In this document: in pieces, positions 52,961-60,730 of the stretch
Layout: each line of letters opens with the position of its first letter
Position numbering within the stretch: the first letter of the stretch is position 1
The notes under the pieces: generated by a model
The model's database searches: none
What the model was told of the DNA's origin: nothing
Seen by the model: the letters and a program-made list of their open reading frames with translations, nothing else
NCBI RefSeq assembly: GCF_014196615.1
Contig: NZ_JACIDY010000004.1
Span: 186,001 to 250,000 of the forward strand
DNA length: 64,000 nt
Direction of reading: 5' to 3'
DNA from: Novosphingobium fluoreni
Lineage (GTDB): Bacteria; Pseudomonadota; Alphaproteobacteria; Sphingomonadales; Sphingomonadaceae
Program-made: the position numbers and the translations under genes

Positions 52961-54049
52961 TTGCGAGAGCGGGTGCGTGCGCTCATCGCCGAACATGTCG
53001 ATGGCTCCGATCCACGCGCGCTGGCCAACAGCTGGGCCGTGCCGAACGTCGCGTTCAGCCATGCCCTGGGTGCTGCTGGTCTGATCGGCATGACATGGCC
53101 CAAGGAATACGGCGGGCATGATCGTTCTCCGCTCGAACGCTATGTCGTGCTGGAGGAACTGCTGGCGGCGGGCGCTCCAGTCGGTGCGCACTGGATTTCC
53201 GATCGTCAGACCGGCGCGCTGCTGCTGCGCTATGGGCACGAGGAAGAGAAGCGGCGCTGGGTGCCCGGCATGGCCGAGGGCAAGATCTACGCCTGCATCG
53301 GCTTGTCAGAGCCCAATGCCGGATCAGACCTGGCCTCCGTGCGCACGACCGCGCGGCGTGATGGCGATGACTGGATCATTGAAGGCCAGAAGGTCTGGAC
53401 CACAAATGCCCATCACGCCCACGTGATGATCGCCCTGGTGCGATCGGAGCCGGGTTCGGAGCGCAACGCGGGGCTCAGCCAGTTCCTAATTCCCATGGAT
53501 GCACCCGGCGTCACCATCCGGCCCATCATCGACCTGACGGGCGGCCATGACTTCAACGAAGTCTTCTTTGAATCCGTGCGCCTGCCTGGGACCGCGCTGA
53601 TCGGCGTGGAGGGCGATGGCTGGCGCCAGGTCACGGCGGAACTCTCACTCGAACGATCAGGGCCCGAGCGGTATTTGTCCTCCACCGCGCTGCTCCTGCA
53701 ATTGATCGATTATGCCCGTACGCACCCGTCCGATACCTTGACCGCACTGGTCGCCCGCCTCGCGGCGGAAACGTGGACACTGCGTCTGATGTCTGCCTCC
53801 GTGGCCAACAAGATCGCGCGGGGAGAAGATCCGGCGCTGGAAGCCACCATGGTGAAGGACTTGGGCAACACGTTCGAGCAGGCGATGCCCGAACTCGTCC
53901 AGGCCGCAGTGGAAGTGGACCCTGCGGGGCCAGAACCTTTGGGCCTGGTGCTGGGGCATCTGCTGCAACTCTCGCCTTCTTTCTCGCTGCGTGGCGGCAC
54001 GCGCGAGATCTTGAAAGGCATCATTGCGCGGGGGCTCGGACTGCGATGA
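52961..54049 (+). CDS. Acyl-CoA dehydrogenase, alpha-like subunit (second pair)
   Basis: FAD acyl-CoA dehydrogenase. Motifs are YACIGLSEPNAGSDLASVRT, GQKVWTTNAHHA, and the C-terminal SLRGGTREILKGIIARGLGL. The Glu in ELSLERSGPERYL sits where isovaleryl/long-chain types have their base. The only ordinary start is TTG 52961 (362 residues). The frame continues upstream in good protein-like sequence (LQTFVAEPLRWPETAPALRERV), and a CTG at 52910 has AGGGGG 5 bases before it, so translation may begin there with an unusual codon. Overlap of 4 bases couples it to the next gene, a second acyl-CoA dehydrogenase, giving an alpha/beta-like pair. Confidence 0.87.
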   Translation: MRERVRALIAEHVDGSDPRALANSWAVPNVAFSHALGAAGLIGMTWPKEYGGHDRSPLERYVVLEELLAAGAPVGAHWISDRQTGALLLRYGHEEEKRRWVPGMAEGKIYACIGLSEPNAGSDLASVRTTARRDGDDWIIEGQKVWTTNAHHAHVMIALVRSEPGSERNAGLSQFLIPMDAPGVTIRPIIDLTGGHDFNEVFFESVRLPGTALIGVEGDGWRQVTAELSLERSGPERYLSSTALLLQLIDYARTHPSDTLTALVARLAAETWTLRLMSASVANKIARGEDPALEATMVKDLGNTFEQAMPELVQAAVEVDPAGPEPLGLVLGHLLQLSPSFSLRGGTREILKGIIARGLGLR

Positions 54050-55014
54050 ACGAACAGCAGCAAATGCTGGAAGACCTGGCAAACGGCCTCTTTGCCGAGC
54101 TGGGCTCTGCCGCCACCATGGAAAGCAGCTGGAGCGCGATCGCCGAGGTCTCGCTCGAAGGACTTCTGCTGTCCGAAGACCGGGGCGGCTTCGGCGGAAC
54201 CTGGGAAGATGCCCTCACTGTCTTCCGCCTGGCAGGCTACCATGCCCTCGCCCTTCCCGTAGCCGAGGCCGCCGTGGCCGCAGCGATCGCAGGCAAGGCC
54301 GGAAAGCGCGGAACCGTCGCCGCCGCCACGGAAGGACGCATCACCGGTGACCGCTTCAGCGGTACCCTGCGCGGCGTGCCGTGGGGCCATGAAGCAGCCT
54401 ATATTGTCGCGCCCGCCCCGGATGGCGGCGCCATGATCATTGATGCGGCCGATGGACAGATCACCGCTGGCACCAATATCGCGGGTGAACCGCGTGATAG
54501 CGTGGCGTTTCAGGATGCCGTGGTTCAGCGATCACCCGCCGATCCCTTCGCTCTGATGGCTCTCGCGCGCGTGGCGCAGATCGCAGGCGCACTGGATTCG
54601 GCGCTGGCGCTGTCGGTGAGTTATGTCAATGAACGCAAGCAGTTCGGCCGCCCCCTCGCCAAGTTTCAGGCGGTGCAGCAGGCACTTGCGACGTTCGCCT
54701 GCGAGGCGGCCGCCACCAACTGTGCCGCCATGGGCGCGGCTCAGGCGATGGCGCGCGGCCATGCTCCATTCGAGATCGCGGCGGCGAAACTGCGCGCCAA
54801 TCGCGCTGTCGGCACGGGTACCGCGCTGGCACATCAGGTGCATGGCGCGATCGGCTTCACCGAGGAATACCAGTTGCACCCGCTTACCCGCCGCCTCTGG
54901 GCCTGGCGCTCCGAATTCGGCGGAGACAGCCATTGGTCGCAGCAGCTGGGCGCCCCTATCATCGAGGCCGGCGCCGCGCGATTCTGGCCTGATCTCACCG
55001 CCCTCACCGGCTAA
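54046..55014 (+). CDS. Acyl-CoA dehydrogenase, beta-like subunit (second pair)
   Basis: A 322-residue acyl-CoA dehydrogenase homologue, short for the family. The C-terminal half is recognisable (SYVNERKQFGRPLAKFQAVQQALATF and HQVHGAIGFTEEYQLHPLTRRLWAWR), while the middle lacks the ERxG-type catalytic Glu (ALMALARVAQIAGALDSA instead). It is probably the non-catalytic half of a heteromer with the gene it overlaps (ATGA). It parallels the pair at 33725-35993. Confidence 0.87.
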   Translation: MNEQQQMLEDLANGLFAELGSAATMESSWSAIAEVSLEGLLLSEDRGGFGGTWEDALTVFRLAGYHALALPVAEAAVAAAIAGKAGKRGTVAAATEGRITGDRFSGTLRGVPWGHEAAYIVAPAPDGGAMIIDAADGQITAGTNIAGEPRDSVAFQDAVVQRSPADPFALMALARVAQIAGALDSALALSVSYVNERKQFGRPLAKFQAVQQALATFACEAAATNCAAMGAAQAMARGHAPFEIAAAKLRANRAVGTGTALAHQVHGAIGFTEEYQLHPLTRRLWAWRSEFGGDSHWSQQLGAPIIEAGAARFWPDLTALTG

Positions 55015-55035
55015 CCCTTCCAGAAGGTTTTCTGC

Positions 55036-56214
55036 ATGTCTGATGCCGTTATCGTCGCCACTGCCCGCACCGCCATCGGCAAGGCCGGGCGAGGTGCATT
55101 CAACAATCTGGATGGTGCCGAACTCGGTTCGCTCGTCATCCGTGAGGCCGCTCGCCGCGCCGGGCTGGAGGGCGCCGAAGTCGACGACGTATTGCTGGGC
55201 GCCGCCCGCCTGGAAGGCCCGCAGGGCGGCAACATCGGCCGCATGGCGGCATTGCGGGCCGGGCTCCCCGTGTCCGTCGCGGGCGTCTCGCTGGACCGCA
55301 AGTGTGCCTCGGGCCTCAATACCATCGCGATCGCCGCCAACAGCGTGCGGCTTGGCGAAGGCGACATCTACATCGCCGGTGGTCTGGATAGCTGCTCGCT
55401 GGCTCTGCCCAACACCCGTGCGGATCGCCTGGAAAATCCGTGGCTCGTCGATCATGTCGCGGGCACTTACGACTCCATGATCCAGACCGCCGAAACCGTG
55501 GCGAAGCGCTATGGGATCGGCCGCGAGGCACAGGACGAGTACTCTCTGCTCAGCCAGCAGCGCACCGCCGCCGCGCAGGATGCCGGTCGTTTCGACGCGG
55601 AGATCGCGTCCTTTACCGTGACCAAGCTGGCCAAGGACAAGGCCGGCGCGGTAACCGGCGAGGAAGAAGTCACGATCGCCAAGGACGAGGGCAATCGTCC
55701 CTCCACCACGCTGGAAGGCTTGTCCTCGCTCAAGCCGGTGATGGAAGGCGGCACGGTCACCGCCGGCAATGCCAGCCAACTGTCCGATGGTGCCAGCGTG
55801 TGCGTCGTGATGAGCGATGGGGAGGCATCCCGTCGTGGTCTCGCTCCGCTCGGTATCTTTCGCGGCTTCGCCGTAGCAGGATGCGGACCTGACGAGATGG
55901 GCATCGGACCGGTCTTCGCGGTTCCCAAGCTGCTGCAGCGCGCCGGCCTGACGGTCGATGACATCGGACTTTGGGAGATGAATGAGGCGTTCGCCGTGCA
56001 GGTCATCTACTGCCGTGACGAGTTGGGGATCGATCCGGCTCGGCTGAACGTGGATGGCGGCGCGATTTCGATCGGGCACCCGTTCGGCATGTCCGGGTCA
56101 CGGATGGTTGGCCATGCGTTGATCGAAGCGAAGCGCCGCAGTGAGAAATACGCCGTCGTTACCATGTGCGCCGCTGGCGGCATGGGCGCGGCCGGACTTT
56201 TCGAAGTTCTCTGA
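55036..56214 (+). CDS. Thiolase (acetyl-CoA acyltransferase)
   Basis: Cleaves 3-ketoacyl-CoA with CoA (or condenses acetyl-CoA units). In 392 residues the nucleophile Cys90 (SLDRKCASGLNT), His348 (SIGHPFGMSG) and the second Cys378 (VTMCAAGGMGAAGLFEVL) are all present. It follows the dehydrogenase pair by 21 bases and supplies the last step of the beta-oxidation cycle encoded in this operon. Chain length specificity is not inferable. Confidence 0.94.
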   Translation: MSDAVIVATARTAIGKAGRGAFNNLDGAELGSLVIREAARRAGLEGAEVDDVLLGAARLEGPQGGNIGRMAALRAGLPVSVAGVSLDRKCASGLNTIAIAANSVRLGEGDIYIAGGLDSCSLALPNTRADRLENPWLVDHVAGTYDSMIQTAETVAKRYGIGREAQDEYSLLSQQRTAAAQDAGRFDAEIASFTVTKLAKDKAGAVTGEEEVTIAKDEGNRPSTTLEGLSSLKPVMEGGTVTAGNASQLSDGASVCVVMSDGEASRRGLAPLGIFRGFAVAGCGPDEMGIGPVFAVPKLLQRAGLTVDDIGLWEMNEAFAVQVIYCRDELGIDPARLNVDGGAISIGHPFGMSGSRMVGHALIEAKRRSEKYAVVTMCAAGGMGAAGLFEVL

Positions 56215-56439
56215 TAAGGCAGGAGGCGTCGCTCCATCGGGTGCGGCGCCCATCGTGCTGACGATATGCCTTCCGGCACTCTTGCTCCCGATACCCGGTT
56301 GGCCAATGTTCGGTCACAACGGGAGAGATCGCTTGGATATCGGTGTGGGATGGGCGCGAAGGGCATTGTCTGCCTGGTCGCATCGTCTGCCTGAGCGCCT
56401 GGTGCGAAGCGCTCCACCACAACGAACCCGGGAGGCCGC

Positions 56440-56871
56440 GTGACCGATCGACCCACTCGCGAAGACTACCGCTGGCAGTTGGACATCCCAACGCGGTGGA
56501 TGGACTGTGATGCATATGGCCATGTCAACAACGCCATCTACTATGCGATGATGGATCAGGTGGTGACGGTCTACATCCTGCAGGCTGGCGTCATCGCGAT
56601 GGGAACGTCCCCATCCATCGGCCTTTGCGTTTCCAGCGCCTGCGAGTTTCACCGCAGTATCGATTTCCCCCAGATCGTGGACGCGCGCCTGCGCGCCGGA
56701 CGGGTTGGCGGCAAGAGCGTGCGGTACGAGATCGGGCTGTTCACGCCGGACGAGGATGCCCCGGCGGCCACCGGCCATTTTGTCCACGTCTATGTCGATC
56801 GCCAGACCCGCCGCCCGGTGGAACTGACCGCCGAGCAACGTGCTGCCCTCTCTTCCATCGCGATCTCCTAA
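56440..56871 (+). CDS. 4HBT-type acyl-CoA thioesterase
   Basis: A 143-residue hotdog protein from GTG 56440 (GGGAGG 4 bases upstream). The motif RWMDCDAYGHVNNAIYYAMMDQV is the YbgC/4-hydroxybenzoyl-CoA thioesterase active-site pattern with the catalytic Asp before GHVNN. It hydrolyses an acyl-CoA to the free acid. The 225 bases before it contain no other gene. It is 15 bases ahead of the SDR gene and so belongs to the same unit. Confidence 0.88.
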   Translation: MTDRPTREDYRWQLDIPTRWMDCDAYGHVNNAIYYAMMDQVVTVYILQAGVIAMGTSPSIGLCVSSACEFHRSIDFPQIVDARLRAGRVGGKSVRYEIGLFTPDEDAPAATGHFVHVYVDRQTRRPVELTAEQRAALSSIAIS

Positions 56872-56886
56872 CAAGGAACCACAAGC

Positions 56887-57864
56887 ATGACCGAAATTCG
56901 CTTCGACAACCGCGTCGCGATTGTCACCGGCGCGGGCAATGGCCTTGGCCGGACATACGCCATCGAATTGGCGCGTCGCGGTGCCAAGGTGGTCGTCAAC
57001 GATCTGGGTGGCTCTAGCACTGGCGTGGGCGAGTCCGCCACGGCTGCCGATGCGGTCGTGGACGAGATCCGCTCCGCCGGCGGCGAAGCGGTAGCAAGCC
57101 ATGACAGTGTGGCGACCCGCGACGGTGGCGCCGCGATCGTGCAGAAAGCGATCGATGCGTTTGGCCAGGTGGACATCCTGATCAGCAACGCAGGATTCCT
57201 GCGCAACTCGCGCTTTGAGGACCTGACCGACCAACAAATCGACCCGATCCTGGACGTTCACCTGAAAGCCGCGTTTTACGTTGGCCAACCCGCTTACAAG
57301 GCGATGCGATCGCGCAATTACGGGCGGATGCTGTTCACCGGATCGGCTTCAGCCATGTTCGGCCATGCCTGGCAGGCCAATTATGCGGCCGGCAAAGGCG
57401 GGCTCATGGGCCTGAGCCATGTCGTCGCGCTGGAAGGCTCGGCATACGGCATCCAGTCAAACCTGCTGCTGCCCACCGCCGTCTCACGGCTCGCTGACGA
57501 GATGGATATGGGCTACATGGAAATTCCGGCTTTCGCCGCATCCCTGCAGCGCTGCGAATTCGAAGTCGTCGGGCCGCGCACCGTACCAGAATTCAACACG
57601 CCGTTGGCGCTCTATCTGGTCAGCGAGGATTGCAAGGCAAGCCACGGGATCTACTCTTCGAATGGGGGCCGATATGCCCGCGTGCGGATCTGCGCTGGTG
57701 AAGGCTGGCACACACCGCGTGGCAACACGCCGGCGACGGTAGAAGATGTGGCGGCAAACTTCGCACAGATCGAATCCCCCGCCGGCTTTACCGAACCGCA
57801 CACCGTCTATGACGAAATCTTCGACGTTACCGAGGGTGGCCGCAAGGCAGGCGTATTTGATTGA
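56887..57864 (+). CDS. Short-chain dehydrogenase, (R)-3-hydroxyacyl-CoA/MFE-2-like
   Basis: NAD(P)-dependent SDR of 325 residues, longer than classical 250-residue enzymes. TGAGNGLG is at 14-21, the catalytic Ser near 153-155 (FTGSAS) and Tyr166/Lys170 (NYAAGK). The N-terminal half (RVAIVTGAGNGLGRTYA ... GAKVVVNDLGGSSTGVG) is characteristic of the hydroxyacyl-CoA dehydrogenase domain of peroxisomal multifunctional enzyme 2 / 17-beta-HSD type 4. A role as the hydroxyacyl-CoA dehydrogenase of this operon is therefore likely. AAGGAA lies 8 bases before the ATG. Confidence 0.9.
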   Translation: MTEIRFDNRVAIVTGAGNGLGRTYAIELARRGAKVVVNDLGGSSTGVGESATAADAVVDEIRSAGGEAVASHDSVATRDGGAAIVQKAIDAFGQVDILISNAGFLRNSRFEDLTDQQIDPILDVHLKAAFYVGQPAYKAMRSRNYGRMLFTGSASAMFGHAWQANYAAGKGGLMGLSHVVALEGSAYGIQSNLLLPTAVSRLADEMDMGYMEIPAFAASLQRCEFEVVGPRTVPEFNTPLALYLVSEDCKASHGIYSSNGGRYARVRICAGEGWHTPRGNTPATVEDVAANFAQIESPAGFTEPHTVYDEIFDVTEGGRKAGVFD

Positions 57865-58310
57865 TGTCAGGGCGCGGCCTCAACGCCGCGGAGCGATTGC
57901 TCCGGCGGATGTTCCACTGGGGTGATGCCGATGCTGACGGGCAGGATCTGTTCCTGGCCGCCGACGACGATGCTGCCAGCTTCTTCCACCCGGACTGCGT
58001 TCATCACCTTTTCGGTCCTACCGGAACGAAAGAGATGCTGGTGGGCAGACAAGCCATGCTGGATTTCAGCGCGCGGTGCGCGGCCACTTTGTCTGCCCGC
58101 AGCGACCAGATCCTGACGATCAGCGGCATCGATGAGCAATGCGGCTTCGTTCATGCCCGTGCCTTTCGGGAAAGCAAGGCGACGGGCGAACGATTGAGCT
58201 ATGAATGGTCAATGCTGTACCGGGTCGAGGATGACCTGATCACCTACGGGGCGGATATGCTGGACGCCGATGCCCAGGCCTTTTGGGGCCGCATCGGTGG
58301 AGCGGCGTGA
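57864..58310 (+). CDS. SnoaL-like (NTF2-fold) protein (second)
   Basis: A 148-residue protein of the SnoaL-like/NTF2 fold (LLRRMFHWGDADADGQDLFLAADDDAASFFHPDCVHHLFG, then SYEWSMLYRVEDDLITYGADML). Such proteins accompany catabolic clusters as small isomerases, dehydratases or lyases, but no catalytic residue can be assigned here. The ATG overlaps the SDR stop by one base, so the two are coupled. It is the last gene of the operon, 18 bases before the convergent crotonase stop. Confidence 0.72.
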   Translation: MSGRGLNAAERLLRRMFHWGDADADGQDLFLAADDDAASFFHPDCVHHLFGPTGTKEMLVGRQAMLDFSARCAATLSARSDQILTISGIDEQCGFVHARAFRESKATGERLSYEWSMLYRVEDDLITYGADMLDADAQAFWGRIGGAA

Positions 58311-58328
58311 AGCCGCCCCATCGTCTGA

Positions 58329-59132
58329 CTACTTGCCGGTGAAGACGGGCGAGCGCTTTTCCAGAAATGCGTCAACCGCTTCGGCGTGATCCACTGTCTC
58401 ATGCGCGATCGCCTGCATCGCGGCCGACATTTCGAGGATCGTATCGAGATCGCTCGTCTGCGCGGTCAGCATCAGGCGCTTGGCCATGCGCAGCGACCGC
58501 GCCGGGTTGACGACGATGCGGCCGGCCAGGGCAAGAGCTTCATCCAGCAAAGTCTCGGCAGGAACCACGCGAGATACCAGGCCGATAGCCAGCGCTTCGG
58601 CAGCGGTGATCGCATCCCCCGTCAGCAGCATTTCCGCGGCGCGCGAATAGCCGATCACGCGCTGCAGTAGCCAAGCGCCACCGTCGCCGGGAACCAGGCC
58701 CATCTTGATGAAGCTTGCGGCGAATTTCGCATTTTCCGCCGCGATGCGGATGTCGCACAGACATGCGATATCGCAACCGACGCCGATTGCATGACCATTG
58801 ATGGCGGCGATGATCGGCACCTCCAGCGAGCGAAACGCGCGGGGGATGCCCTGAATCCCGTTGCGATAATTTGTGCGGGTGGAAGCGGGATGCTCTAAAG
58901 GGCCGATGCCGTTGCGATCCTTCATGCCGCGCAAGTTGCCACCGGCGCTGAACGCCCGCCCCTCACCGGTCAAAATCGCGGCGCTGATATCGCGATCATC
59001 ACTGATGGCGCGAACGGCTTCGATCAAGTCGGCGCAATCTTGCGGTTCGCCGATTGCATTCAACTTGTCCGGCCGGTTCAGCGTCAGAATGGCGATATTG
59101 TCGCGCTTATCCAAACGAACGTAATCACCCAT
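58329..59132 (-). CDS. Enoyl-CoA hydratase/isomerase (PaaG-like)
   Basis: A crotonase-family enzyme of 267 residues from ATG 59132 (GGAGG 6 bases upstream; an earlier start adds 7 residues without support). Segments: DNIAILTLNRPDKLNAI, LTGEGRAFSAGGNLRG, HAIGVGCDIACLCDIRIA, and SFIKMGLVPGDGGAWLLQR. The last carries the second but not the first hydratase acidic position (Asp in GDGG), as in PaaG/ECI-type proteins. It hydrates or isomerises an enoyl-CoA. It converges on the beta-oxidation operon and stands alone. Confidence 0.9.
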   Translation of the reverse strand: MGDYVRLDKRDNIAILTLNRPDKLNAIGEPQDCADLIEAVRAISDDRDISAAILTGEGRAFSAGGNLRGMKDRNGIGPLEHPASTRTNYRNGIQGIPRAFRSLEVPIIAAINGHAIGVGCDIACLCDIRIAAENAKFAASFIKMGLVPGDGGAWLLQRVIGYSRAAEMLLTGDAITAAEALAIGLVSRVVPAETLLDEALALAGRIVVNPARSLRMAKRLMLTAQTSDLDTILEMSAAMQAIAHETVDHAEAVDAFLEKRSPVFTGK

Positions 59133-59267
59133 GCTCAACCTCCTGCATTGCAAGAAAGAGGCCTAGTCTCCCCAATCGGCCACCGCCACCGCATGACGTG
59201 GAAAATCACGACAGCGATGGGGCGGCAGCCGTTCGGTGGAAGCCAAAAGGACGCTGGCCGGCCTATG

Positions 59268-60320
59268 TCAATCCTTGCCCAGCGTGCTCATGTCGATGAC
59301 GAAGCGATATTTCACATCGGACCGGTCCATCCGTTCGTACGCATGATTGATCTCTGCCATCGAGATCGTCTCGCAGTCAGGCAGGATGTTATGCTCGGCA
59401 CAGAAGTCGAGCAGCTCCTGCGTTTCAGGGATCCCGCCGATCATCGAGGCGGACAAGGCGCGTCGCCCCATCAGCAGAACGCCGGAATGGAAGGTGGGCA
59501 CCATGTCGATCACACCGACGATGACCACTGAGCCGTCCCGCTTGGCTAGTGACAGATAGGGCGCGATATCATGTGGAACCGGGATGGTATCGAGGATGAA
59601 ATCGAAGCGGCTACCCGCCGCCTTCATGGCGTCCTCATCCTTAGAGATCAGCACATCGATCGCACCCAGCGTACGGGCATCATCGCTCTTGCCAGGCGAC
59701 GTGGTGATCACCGTGACTTCCGCACCGAGTCCGACGGCTAGCTTTACGCCCATGTGGCCCAGGCCACCCAGACCAATCACCGCCACTTTCGTGCCTGGAC
59801 CGACTTTCCAGTGGCGCAGCGGCGACCAAGTGGTGATGCCTGCGCACAGCAGCGGCGCGGCACGCTCCGGATCGAGACCTTCCGGTACACGCAGGACGAA
59901 ACGCTCGCTCGTTACCAGTTGGCCTGAATAGCCACCGAACGTCATGCTGCCGTCGTGGCGATCCTGGCCGTTGTACGTTGGCGTCGGATACTTCTCGCAG
60001 AACTGTTCCAAGCCCTCTTCGCAAGGCTCGCAAACCCGGCAGCTATCTACCAGGCACCCCACCGCGACTGTATCACCGACCTGATGCTTGGTAACGCCTG
60101 CCCCGACAGCGGTAACCCGCCCGACGATTTCGTGCCCCGGCACGACCGGATAAACGGAGTTGTGCCAGTCGTTTCGAATCTGATGAAGATCAGAGTGACA
60201 GACACCGCAATACAGCACATCCATCGCGATATCGTCGTCGCGCAGTTCCCGCCGTTCGATTTTAAAGGGTTCGACGGTGGAACCTTGAGAAAGTGCGGCG
60301 TAGGCCAAGGTCGATGTCAT
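59268..60320 (-). CDS. Zinc alcohol dehydrogenase, cinnamyl-alcohol/YahK type
   Basis: NADP-dependent aldehyde reductase or alcohol dehydrogenase of 350 residues (ATG 60320 with GGGAG 7 bases upstream). Catalytic zinc: Cys38 (YCGVCHSD) and His63-Glu64 (VPGHEIVG). Structural zinc: Cys94, 97, 100 and 108. Nucleotide fold: VIGLGGLGHMGVKLAVGLG. The 'CHSDLHQIRNDW' and 'GGIPETQELLDFCAEH' phrases are diagnostic of the CAD/YahK subgroup, which reduces aliphatic and aromatic aldehydes. It could deal with aldehydes from the carboxylic acid reductase or the GMC enzyme; that is inference. Confidence 0.92.
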   Translation of the reverse strand: MTSTLAYAALSQGSTVEPFKIERRELRDDDIAMDVLYCGVCHSDLHQIRNDWHNSVYPVVPGHEIVGRVTAVGAGVTKHQVGDTVAVGCLVDSCRVCEPCEEGLEQFCEKYPTPTYNGQDRHDGSMTFGGYSGQLVTSERFVLRVPEGLDPERAAPLLCAGITTWSPLRHWKVGPGTKVAVIGLGGLGHMGVKLAVGLGAEVTVITTSPGKSDDARTLGAIDVLISKDEDAMKAAGSRFDFILDTIPVPHDIAPYLSLAKRDGSVVIVGVIDMVPTFHSGVLLMGRRALSASMIGGIPETQELLDFCAEHNILPDCETISMAEINHAYERMDRSDVKYRFVIDMSTLGKD

Positions 60321-60447
60321 AGCGAAACTCCCAATCTCGTATCTCGGGGGGACCATCATCGCCGGAACTTGGCTTGTCAATCGCGGCTGACGAAGCGAAA
60401 GACCATGTCGCGCGCCCTCTTCATGCCGAGCCGGCGCGACAATCGCA
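60321..60447. promoter_or_regulatory. Upstream region of the CAD-type dehydrogenase
   Basis: Short gap that must contain the leftward promoter. No repeat or box was found convincing. It leads into a Gfo/Idh/MocA remnant, and the whole gap to 60730 holds no intact gene. Confidence 0.3.
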
Positions 60448-60678
60448 TTGTCGATAAAACAGTCCGATGAATCGTTGGCGAATGAACCCCGCCAATCTCT
60501 GCTTGAGCGGCGGCGTAGGGTTTTGACCGGCAGAATGTTTCACGAAATGGTGGAACCGGTCGCGGCTCGCGCTGCCGCCCCGCGCAGCTTTGAAGAGGCC
60601 GCGCATGCTCAAGAGGTAGTCGAAGCCGTGATTGTATCCGTTCGCACCGGACAATGGCTCAGCATTCCGGAACGTTGA
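60448..60678 (+). pseudogene. C-terminal remnant of a Gfo/Idh/MocA-type oxidoreductase
   Basis: The frame ends in GRMFHEMVEPVAARAAAPRS, then FEEAAHAQEVVEAVIVSVRTG and QWLSIPER, the usual last 45 residues of Gfo/Idh/MocA sugar-type dehydrogenases (F..MV......P..F.E..H.Q.V.EA...S...G.W..I). The NAD-binding domain and everything before it are missing, and the first 25 codons are not conserved. It lies between two leftward genes in opposite orientation, so it is a leftover of a deleted gene. Confidence 0.6.
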
Positions 60679-60730
60679 AACCGCGCCGTCCCCGGCGACG
60701 CCGCTTTTGGCGACGACGCACGGGGGCAAA

